Part shown: positions 1 to 5,541 of the stretch, piece after piece
Numbering within the stretch: the first letter of the stretch is position 1
Layout of the letters: each line of letters opens with the position of its first letter
Origin: an uncultured Clostridia bacterium
GTDB lineage: Bacteria > Bacillota > Clostridia > Christensenellales > UBA1242
Assembly: GCA_947589615.1 (NCBI GenBank)
Contig: CANQBU010000087.1
Coordinates: 1 to 5,541, forward strand
Direction of reading: 5' to 3'
Length of the DNA stretch: 5,541 nt
Translations under genes and position numbers: made by a program
The notes under the pieces: generated by a model
Told to the model about the DNA's origin: nothing
Databases searched by the model: none
What the model saw: only the letters and a program-made list of their open reading frames with translations

Positions 1-899
1 CTGGGGGACATAATATAATTATGGTTGGACCTCCGGGCAGCGGGAAAAGTATGCTTGCAAAGTGCTTTCCGACAATTCTTCCCGATATGACATTTGAAGA
101 GGCGCTTGAAGTTACAAAAATTCACTCAATAGCGGGTGAACTTGACCCAAAAGATGGAATTATTTCAAAAAGACCATTCAGAAGCCCTCATCATACTGCG
201 ACAACGGTGTCATTAACGGGAGGTGGTCCGAATAGCAAACCAGGGGAAATCTCACTTGCTGATAATGGAGTTTTATTCTTAGACGAGTTTCCTGAATATA
301 CCCGACATACAATTGAGACATTGCGTCAACCTCTTGAAGATGGGGTAATAACAGTTGCCCGCTCAAATGCCACAGTTACATATCCTGCCAATTTTACATT
401 GATAGCAAGTATGAATCCTTGTCCTTGTGGATATTATGGCTCAAAGGAGAGGGAATGTAAATGTTCGGCAAGCCAAATTGCAAAGTATGTGTCAAAATTG
501 TCAGGACCTATTATGGATAGAATAGACATTCATATCGATGTTGATAATGTCACTTATGAACAACTTACAAGCGAAACAATGGAAGAAAAATCTCTGGATA
601 TAAAGAAAAGGGTGGACAAGGCAAGAGCAATACAAAACAAGAGATTTCAAAATTCAAATATATTTTGTAACGCAAAGATGAATGCGGCACAAACAAAAAA
701 ATATTGCAAACTCGACTCGCAAGGAGAAGCCTTGCTTAGAGTAGCATTTGAAAAATTAAAGTTAAGTGCAAGGGCACATGACAGAATTTTAAAGGTTGCA
801 AGGACAATTGCCGACCTAGAAGGAAGCGAGAACATTCAAGCAAGCCACATCGCAGAGGCGGTGTCTTACAGAACACTTGATAGAAAATATTTTCAATAA
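1..899 (+). CDS. yifB: YifB/ComM family Mg-chelatase-like AAA+ ATPase (5'-truncated)
   Basis: This is the C-terminal ATPase part of a YifB/ComM protein. The frame stays open to the left edge: codons from base 3 read GGHNII just before the ATG at 21, which is the usual family lead-in to Walker A, so that ATG is internal. About 298 residues are visible of a family norm near 500; the missing part should be the Lon-like N-terminal domain. Counting from the Met at 21, I see Walker A GPPGSGKS (3-10), RPFRSPHHT (51-59), Walker B VLFLDE (84-89), NPCPCGYYG followed by CKC (132-148, four cysteines), the DRID arginine-finger region (166-169), and a C-terminal sensor-2-like helix SARAHDRILKVARTIADL (249-266). 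ComM homologues in Vibrio and Acinetobacter are branch-migration helicases in natural transformation; the role in Bacillota is less clear. The stop codon overlaps the dprA ribosome binding site, so the two are probably co-transcribed. Family assignment is very secure; function here is inferred. Confidence 0.96.
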   Translation, partial: GGHNIIMVGPPGSGKSMLAKCFPTILPDMTFEEALEVTKIHSIAGELDPKDGIISKRPFRSPHHTATTVSLTGGGPNSKPGEISLADNGVLFLDEFPEYTRHTIETLRQPLEDGVITVARSNATVTYPANFTLIASMNPCPCGYYGSKERECKCSASQIAKYVSKLSGPIMDRIDIHIDVDNVTYEQLTSETMEEKSLDIKKRVDKARAIQNKRFQNSNIFCNAKMNAAQTKKYCKLDSQGEALLRVAFEKLKLSARAHDRILKVARTIADLEGSENIQASHIAEAVSYRTLDRKYFQ

Positions 900-903
900 G
901 GAG
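898..903 (+). promoter_or_regulatory. Ribosome binding site of dprA, overlapping the yifB stop codon
   Basis: AAGGAG lies 6 nt before the dprA ATG at 910, and its first two bases are the last two of the yifB TAA. This fixes the dprA start and suggests that ribosomes finishing yifB can re-initiate on dprA. Confidence 0.85.
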
Positions 904-909
904 TGATAA

Positions 910-2004
910 ATGGAAGAAAAGGGCAAATTTATAGTGTTTTTATCGCAATTTGATTTGATAAATTCCAAATACGACAAAATCCTCGAATATATCGACGAGA
1001 AAAACCTTTTTGAAAGTTTTAAAAAATGTTATAAACTTGTGGACGATAAAGTATTAACCCTTGAAGTTTTTACAAAAATGAAATCTTATGCAAATGTAGG
1101 TGATGTTGACAAGTTTTTAAAAGACATGGAAGAAAGGAAGATAAAAATTGTTACAAAATATGATGCGGATTATCCAAGCAAATTGCAAAATCTTCCCGAT
1201 GCGCCAACTATTTTATATTGTAAAGGGGATTATAGTTTAGTTGAAATGCCTGCACTTGGAATTGTTGGAACAAGAAAGCCCTCACGTTATGGCATGATAA
1301 CAACAGAAAGACTTGTTAAAGATATAGCAAGTTGCGGCATAGTAATAGTAAGTGGGTTAGCATTCGGAATTGATTCGATTGCCCATAAAAAATGCTTGGA
1401 TGTAGGAGGGAGGACAATTGCTGTTCTTGCTTGCGGATTTGATAACATTTTTCCTGCTCAGCATAAAGGTCTTGCCGACGAGATAGTAAGAAAGGGCGGA
1501 TTGCTTATTAGCGAATATAGGCCAAAAGCAATAGCTTATAAATACACTTTCCCTATAAGAAATAGAATTATTGCCGCATTAAGCGAAGGAGTTTTAATAA
1601 GCGAAGCGGGAATTAGAAGCGGAACATCTTACACTAAAGATTATGCACTTGATTATGGAAAAAATATTTATGCGGTTCCTGGACAAATCGATTCTGAGAC
1701 ATCATATTTGCCAAATAAACTTATTAAAGATGGCGAGGCAAGCTTGGTCATGACAAGCGAGGATATACTTCTTGACTATGATTTACCTTCAATGTTAAAT
1801 GAAAGTGTTAAAGAGAAAAAGGCTTGTCAATTATCGGTGGAAGAGCAATTAATTTGTAAAAATTTGGAGAATGGCATGAAAAGTATTGATGAACTCACCT
1901 CTTTGACAAATTTAAACATAAATATTTTAAATACTTGTTTGACAACTCTTGAAATTAATGAGATAATTAGAAGGTTGCCGGGTGGAGTAGTTGCTTTAAT
2001 TTAG
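910..2004 (+). CDS. dprA: DNA-processing protein DprA (Smf)
   Basis: DprA binds incoming single-stranded DNA in the cytoplasm, protects it and loads RecA during natural transformation. It is also widespread in bacteria not known to be competent. The 364-residue protein has an N-terminal helical region (about 1-85), then the Rossmann-fold core: GIVGTRKPSRYG (117-128), SGLAFGID (148-155), FPIRNRIIAALS (214-225), GIRSGTSYTKDYAL (234-247) and YAVPG (254-258). A C-terminal winged-helix domain (about 305-364) ends in IIRRLPGGVVAL. The start at 910 is set by AAGGAG 6 nt upstream. Two spots differ from the usual consensus: SGTSYTKDYAL stands where many relatives have SGSLITADxAL, and YLPNKLI replaces the usual GxNxLI. 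Neither suggests loss of function. It sits 10 nt after yifB and 43 nt before topA, a familiar dprA-topA pairing. Identity is very secure; active competence in this organism is not shown. Confidence 0.97.
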   Translation: MEEKGKFIVFLSQFDLINSKYDKILEYIDEKNLFESFKKCYKLVDDKVLTLEVFTKMKSYANVGDVDKFLKDMEERKIKIVTKYDADYPSKLQNLPDAPTILYCKGDYSLVEMPALGIVGTRKPSRYGMITTERLVKDIASCGIVIVSGLAFGIDSIAHKKCLDVGGRTIAVLACGFDNIFPAQHKGLADEIVRKGGLLISEYRPKAIAYKYTFPIRNRIIAALSEGVLISEAGIRSGTSYTKDYALDYGKNIYAVPGQIDSETSYLPNKLIKDGEASLVMTSEDILLDYDLPSMLNESVKEKKACQLSVEEQLICKNLENGMKSIDELTSLTNLNINILNTCLTTLEINEIIRRLPGGVVALI

Positions 2005-2047
2005 AAAAATCAATCAAAAATTCTTGCAGTAACGATAGGAGGAATTT

Positions 2048-4126
2048 ATGAAATTAGTAATAATAGAATCACCATTTAAAAGAGAGGCATTAAAAAAATA
2101 TCTCGGACCGGGATATGAAGTTTTTGCCACAAAAGGTCATATAAGAGATTTACCGCAAAAGAGTTTCGGAATAGATATAAGAAACAATTTTGAGCCAAAA
2201 TATGAAATAGTTCCCGACAAGCATGAACTTATTAAGGAATTAAAATCAAAAGCCGAAAAAGCGGAAGAAGTTTTAATTGCGACCGACCCTGACCGTGAAG
2301 GTGAAGCAATCTCTTGGCATGTTGCAAATGTTTTGGGCTTTGATAAAGATAAAACTTGCAGAATAGAATTTAATGAAATTTCCAAAAAAGCAGTTACACA
2401 CGCCTTGACATGCCCAAGAAAAATAGATTTGAAGTTGGTCGATGCCCAACAAGCAAGAAGGGTGCTTGACAGACTTGTGGGATACAAAGTTTCTCCAATT
2501 ATTTGCAAAAAAATTGCTCCAAAATTAAGTGCCGGCCGTGTTCAATCAGTTGCCCTAAAACTTGTAGTTGAAAGGGAAGTCGAGATAGAAAAATTTGTTC
2601 CTGAAGAGTTTTGGACCGTAAGTGCGGCATTGAAGAAAGGCTCAAGTGCGATTAAAACTACCCTTGCCACAAAGAATAAAAAGAAATTTGTTCCTAAAAA
2701 TAAAGAAGAAGTTGATAAGTTACTGCAGGATATAGACGGAAAAGATTTTGTTGTCCAAGAAATTAAAAAATCAAAGACAAAATCTCATGCACCTGCACCT
2801 TTTACGACAAGCACAATGCAACAAGATGCTTTGAATAAATTGGGTATGAGTCTTGCCAGAACTACCGCCGCCGCTCAGCAACTATACGAAGGCGTCGACA
2901 TAAAAGGAGAGGGAAGGATTGCCCTTATCACTTATATAAGAACGGACTCTGTTCGTGTTTCACAAGATGCTCAAAATGCTTGTCGCGAGTTTATAAAGAA
3001 TAAATATGGGCAAGAATATGTTCCGTCTAAGCCAAACATTTATCATACAAAAGAGTCGGCACAGGACGCTCACGAAGCAATTCGCCCAATTACGATGGAC
3101 ATTTCGCCTGAACTTGCAAAAGAGACTTTGTCAAACGATAACTATAAACTGTATAAGCTTATTTATGAACGCTTTTTGGCAAGCCAAATGGTTGAAGCGG
3201 AATATTCAAGTGTTGCTGTTAATTTCGATTGTGAAGGATATGGCTTTAAAGTAAACGGAAAGACAATGGAATTTCCAGGCTATACAACTGTATATAAAGA
3301 ATTTGTAGAAGAGGAAAATAAAGAGGGAATGGCGGGAAGAATACCAAAACTCGAAGAAAATGAAGTTTTAAAATGTGATAAAATCACTCCTGAACAAAAA
3401 TTTACAAAGCCACCTGTAAGATACACTGAAGCAAGCCTTGTAAAGGCAATGGAAGAAAAGGGAATAGGAAGACCTGCGACTTATGCTGCGACAATCACAA
3501 TTTTGCAGTCAAGGAAATATACAGAAAAAGAGGGCAAATATTTGAAGCCGACCGAATTGGGAAGGAAAATAACCGCATATTTAAACAAATTCTTTGCGAG
3601 TGTTATAAATGTCAAGTTTACCGCATATATGGAGGGAAGACTTGATGATATTGCAGTAAAAGAAGAGGACTGGCACAGCGTTGTTGCAAGCTTTTGGAAT
3701 GGGTTTGAACACCTTCTCGAAAGAGCGGACGCATCTTCGGTGACAATGAAAGAGCCGCCAAAAGAAACAGATATAATTTGTGAAAAATGTGGGCATAAAA
3801 TGCTTATAAGAACAGGAAAGTTTGGCAAATTTTTGGCTTGTTCAAATTTCCCTAAATGCAAAAATACCAGACAAATTGACGAAAGCAAAAAGGTAGTAGG
3901 AAAATGTCCTGAATGCGGCGGAAATATGATTGAGCGCAGAAGTAAGCATGGCAAATTATATTATTCTTGCGATAATTACCCAGAGTGTAAATTCATGAGT
4001 TGGGATATTACCACAGGAGAAAAATGTCCAAAATGTAAAAGTCCGCTTATAAAGAAAGGGAAAAAGGTAATTTGTTCAAATAAGGATTGCTCATTTGAGG
4101 TAATAGCGGACAAAAATCAAGAATAA
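2048..4126 (+). CDS. topA: DNA topoisomerase I (type IA)
   Basis: TopA relaxes negative supercoils by cutting one strand through a 5'-phosphotyrosine link, passing the other strand and resealing. At 692 residues it matches the Bacillota form (B. subtilis about 691) rather than the longer E. coli enzyme. The N-terminal Toprim domain has the catalytic Glu7 (ESP), GHIRDLP (30-36), and the metal-binding DxDxE as Asp80, Asp82 and Glu84 in ATDPDREGEA. SAGRVQSVAL (161-170) and HEAIRP (342-347) follow. The active-site tyrosine is Tyr296 in ITYIRTDS (294-301), with Arg298 beside it. TEASLVKAMEEKGIGRPATYA lies at 460-480. Three C-terminal Cys4 zinc fingers use Cys578/581/598/604, Cys620/623/641/647 and Cys660/663/676/681. 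AGGAGG (2037-2042), 5 nt upstream, sets the start. The stretch after ESP reads FKREALKKYLG instead of the common AKAKTIxKYLG; Lys11 is kept. All catalytic residues are present, so it should be active. Confidence 0.98.
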   Translation: MKLVIIESPFKREALKKYLGPGYEVFATKGHIRDLPQKSFGIDIRNNFEPKYEIVPDKHELIKELKSKAEKAEEVLIATDPDREGEAISWHVANVLGFDKDKTCRIEFNEISKKAVTHALTCPRKIDLKLVDAQQARRVLDRLVGYKVSPIICKKIAPKLSAGRVQSVALKLVVEREVEIEKFVPEEFWTVSAALKKGSSAIKTTLATKNKKKFVPKNKEEVDKLLQDIDGKDFVVQEIKKSKTKSHAPAPFTTSTMQQDALNKLGMSLARTTAAAQQLYEGVDIKGEGRIALITYIRTDSVRVSQDAQNACREFIKNKYGQEYVPSKPNIYHTKESAQDAHEAIRPITMDISPELAKETLSNDNYKLYKLIYERFLASQMVEAEYSSVAVNFDCEGYGFKVNGKTMEFPGYTTVYKEFVEEENKEGMAGRIPKLEENEVLKCDKITPEQKFTKPPVRYTEASLVKAMEEKGIGRPATYAATITILQSRKYTEKEGKYLKPTELGRKITAYLNKFFASVINVKFTAYMEGRLDDIAVKEEDWHSVVASFWNGFEHLLERADASSVTMKEPPKETDIICEKCGHKMLIRTGKFGKFLACSNFPKCKNTRQIDESKKVVGKCPECGGNMIERRSKHGKLYYSCDNYPECKFMSWDITTGEKCPKCKSPLIKKGKKVICSNKDCSFEVIADKNQE

Positions 4127-4154
4127 TTATTAAAAATATGCTAAAATTTAGTTT

Positions 4155-4160
4155 AAGGAG
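4155..4160 (+). promoter_or_regulatory. Ribosome binding site deciding the hslV start
   Basis: AAGGAG lies 5 nt before the ATG at 4166 and 14 nt before a second in-frame ATG at 4175 (MFRGTT). The spacing favours 4166, which gives a seven-residue propeptide (MESMFRG) rather than four. Confidence 0.8.
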
Positions 4161-4165
4161 AAATT

Positions 4166-4705
4166 ATGGAAAGTATGTTTAGAGGAACCACAATTTGTGG
4201 TGTTAAAAGAGACGGAAAAATTGCTCTTGCGGGCGACGGGCAGGTTACAATGTCCGAAAGTGTGATTTTTAAGTCAAATGCACATAAGGTTAGAAGAATT
4301 TATGATGATAAAGTGGTAATTGGGTTTGCTGGCTCAGTAGCCGATGCCTTTTCACTTTGCGAAAGATTTGAAAATATGCTCAATAAGTTTTCGGGCAATC
4401 TCATGAGAAGCGCGGTTGAACTTGCAGGAACTTGGCGTGAAGATAAGGCGTCAAGACAACTCAATGCGATGATGATTGTTGCCGACAAAGATAAACTTTT
4501 GATTGTAAGCGGAACGGGCGAAGTGATTGAACCTGATGACGATGTTTGTGCAATCGGTTCGGGCGGAAACTATGCTCTTGCAGCGGCAAAGGCGTTAAAA
4601 CAAAACACAAATTTATCTGCTAAAGAAATTGCCCAAAAAGCACTTGAAATTGCAGGACAAATATGCGTTTTTACAAACGATCATATAACTATTGAGGAGG
4701 TTTAA
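4166..4705 (+). CDS. hslV: ATP-dependent protease HslVU, peptidase subunit HslV (ClpQ)
   Basis: HslV forms a double-hexamer proteolytic chamber that degrades substrates unfolded and fed in by HslU. It is an N-terminal-nucleophile hydrolase related to proteasome beta subunits. The 179-residue protein starts MESMFRG, then TTICGV; by family precedent the propeptide is removed after Gly7, so Thr8 becomes the catalytic N-terminal threonine. Other marks are GDGQVT (23-28, with Asp24), KVRRI (41-45, Lys41 matching E. coli mature Lys33), GFAGSVADAF (53-62), GTGEVIEPDD (116-125) and GSGGNYALAAAKAL (131-144). There are 12 residues between GDGQVT and KVRR, one more than in E. coli and the same as I recall for B. 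subtilis CodW. The start is chosen from the ribosome binding site at 4155-4160; an in-frame ATG at 4175 is the alternative and would not affect the mature protein. The gene follows topA by 39 nt and precedes hslU by one base, as expected for a stoichiometric partner. Confidence 0.97.
   Translation: MESMFRGTTICGVKRDGKIALAGDGQVTMSESVIFKSNAHKVRRIYDDKVVIGFAGSVADAFSLCERFENMLNKFSGNLMRSAVELAGTWREDKASRQLNAMMIVADKDKLLIVSGTGEVIEPDDDVCAIGSGGNYALAAAKALKQNTNLSAKEIAQKALEIAGQICVFTNDHITIEEV
4695..4700 (+). promoter_or_regulatory. Ribosome binding site of hslU, inside the end of hslV
   Basis: AGGAGG lies within the last hslV codons (Glu-Glu-Val), 6 nt before the hslU ATG at 4707. A second ATG at 4713 (MTPKQI) would be 12 nt away, so 4707 is preferred. 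The placement implies translational coupling of the two subunits. Confidence 0.85.
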
Positions 4706-4706
4706 T

Positions 4707-5541
4707 ATGAATATGACACCAAAACAAATTGTCGATGAACTTGATAAATACATTATCGGTCAAGCGAAGGCAAAGCGTGCAGTTGCTATTGCACTTAGAA
4801 ATAGATATAGAAGAAGCAAGTTGCCAAAAGAAATTCGAGAGGAAATTACTCCAAAAAATATTATCATGAAAGGCCCTACAGGTGTTGGTAAAACCGAAAT
4901 CGCAAGACGACTTGCCAAACTCGTTGGCGCACCTTTTATTAAGATTGAGGCTACAAAATACACTGAAGTTGGTTATGTTGGCAGGGATGTTGAAAGTATG
5001 ATCCGCGATCTTGTTGAAGTCTCTGTTCGAATTGTCAAAGATGAGAAAAATCATGAGATGGAGGCAAAAGTTAAGCCTATTGTCAACAACAAACTGGTAA
5101 ATGCTATAAGTGATACTCGAAGAGCGCAAAATATTGCTGTTGATAAAACCGAAGTTGAAGAGGCGCTCAAAAATGGAAAACTTGAGGATGAACAAGTTGA
5201 GATAGAAGTTATTGACAACAGCAAACCTATGGTTGCAATCGGAATGCCCGAAATAAATATCGGAAGTATGTTTGACGGGATTTTGCCACCAAAACGCCAT
5301 AAGAGAAGAATGTCGGTTTCACGTGCACGAGAACTTTTGACAAGTGAAGAATGTGATAGAATTGTTGATAAGGACAGCGTTTATGCGGAGGCTATAAGAA
5401 GGACTGAAGAGGAAGGCATAATCTTTATTGATGAAATTGATAAAATTATTGGAAAAGCGGGTGGCTCCAATAATCAAGACGTTTCAAGAGAAGGCGTGCA
5501 AAGAGATATTTTGCCTATTGTCGAAGGTAGCACTGTAGCAA
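4707..5541 (+). CDS. hslU: ATP-dependent protease HslVU, ATPase subunit HslU (ClpY) (3'-truncated)
   Basis: HslU is the AAA+ hexamer that recognises, unfolds and translocates substrates into HslV. The frame starts at ATG 4707 (MNMTPKQIVDELDKYIIGQ) and stays open to the right edge, giving 278 complete codons. Family proteins run about 440-470 residues, so roughly 160-190 are off the window, including the arginine finger, sensor 2 and the C-terminal tail that activates HslV. Visible motifs are Walker A GPTGVGKT (56-63), the substrate-gripping pore loop GYVG (89-92), the inserted I-domain (about 110-230, including GKLEDEQVEIEV at 157-168), Walker B IIFIDEIDKI (238-247, with Asp242 and Glu243) and DVSREGVQRDILPIVEG (258-274). 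The pore loop to Walker B distance is about 13 residues shorter than in E. coli, implying a compact I-domain. It begins one base after hslV stops, with its ribosome binding site inside hslV. Identity is very secure. Confidence 0.97.
   Translation, partial: MNMTPKQIVDELDKYIIGQAKAKRAVAIALRNRYRRSKLPKEIREEITPKNIIMKGPTGVGKTEIARRLAKLVGAPFIKIEATKYTEVGYVGRDVESMIRDLVEVSVRIVKDEKNHEMEAKVKPIVNNKLVNAISDTRRAQNIAVDKTEVEEALKNGKLEDEQVEIEVIDNSKPMVAIGMPEINIGSMFDGILPPKRHKRRMSVSRARELLTSEECDRIVDKDSVYAEAIRRTEEEGIIFIDEIDKIIGKAGGSNNQDVSREGVQRDILPIVEGSTVA

Noticed and set aside
21..23. ATG at 21 as the true start of yifB
   Set aside because: The frame is open upstream and encodes GGHNII, the conserved lead-in to Walker A. 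No ribosome binding site precedes it, and starting there would drop an entire domain, so the gene is cut by the window edge.
415..467. YifB cysteine cluster as a novel metal site
   Set aside because: NPCPCGYYG followed by CxC is a standard family feature, so it is noted in the gene entry but is not unusual.
2005..2047. Terminator between dprA and topA
   Set aside because: There is no GC-rich stem followed by a T-run. The only dyad is AT-rich and ends at the topA start codon.
2137..2508. Minus-strand open frame of 123 codons opposite the TopA Toprim domain
   Set aside because: The plus strand carries the conserved catalytic motifs here, and the reverse frame shows no domain of its own.
3006..3254. 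Plus-strand 82-codon frame inside topA
   Set aside because: It overlaps topA in another frame, through the HEAIRP region, with no recognisable product.
3481..3954. Minus-strand open frame of 157 codons opposite topA
   Set aside because: It is antisense to the TopA region running from the GRPATYA motif through the first zinc finger into the second. It has no family signature, so it is a shadow of the coding frame.
4127..4165. Terminator between topA and hslV
   Set aside because: The spacer is AT-rich with only an 11-base dyad, too small to form a stable stem, and no T-run follows it.
4141..4165. CodY or CtsR operator upstream of hslV
   Set aside because: I compared it with the CodY box (AATTTTCWGAAAATT) and the CtsR direct repeat; neither fits beyond general AT-richness.
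4689..5300. Minus-strand open frame of 203 codons opposite hslU
   Set aside because: It lies wholly antisense to well-conserved HslU motifs, has no recognisable domain, and its composition (rich in Asn, Phe, Ile, Ser, Cys) is typical of a shadow frame.

Overview
The window holds five co-directional plus-strand genes with almost no non-coding DNA: a 5'-truncated yifB/comM-type AAA+ ATPase gene, dprA, topA, hslV and a 3'-truncated hslU. The gaps between them are 10, 43, 39 and 1 nt. I saw no convincing terminator or strong promoter, so the block looks like an internal piece of one operon or of closely coupled transcription units. No RNA gene, mobile element, CRISPR array or large repeat was seen. 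No stretch over 300 bases lacks a gene.

The DNA is AT-rich (by eye roughly 35-40% GC). It favours AGA arginine codons, carries strong AGGAGG-like ribosome binding sites 5-6 nt before each start, and uses the standard code (TGG for Trp; TAA/TAG stops). Protein lengths and signatures are Bacillota-like: TopA is 692 aa with three C-terminal Cys4 zinc fingers, and HslV has the GSVADAF and IEPDD signatures. Gene order points the same way, because dprA-topA followed by hslV-hslU is a Bacillota neighbourhood. I infer a member of Bacillota, probably a clostridial lineage and possibly uncultured. Species cannot be told from this window.

Region by region: 1-899 encodes the ATPase part of YifB, with its N-terminal Lon-like domain off the left edge. 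910-2004 encodes DprA, the RecA loader for incoming single-stranded DNA. 2048-4126 encodes DNA topoisomerase I. 4166-4705 encodes the HslV protease subunit. 4707 to the right edge encodes the first 278 residues of HslU, its AAA+ unfoldase. Functionally there are two DNA-uptake/recombination genes, one supercoiling-control gene, and a two-gene ATP-dependent protease. HslV and HslU act as one complex; the link between the other genes is conserved neighbourhood rather than a known shared pathway.

I found no undescribed system. The window is ordinary core-genome DNA. The points worth a second look are small: trmFO and xerC are missing between topA and hslV compared with Bacillus, DprA and TopA have a few unusual motif residues, HslV has a short propeptide and a one-residue insertion before its conserved lysine, the HslU I-domain is compact, and weak dyads lie in the two longer spacers.
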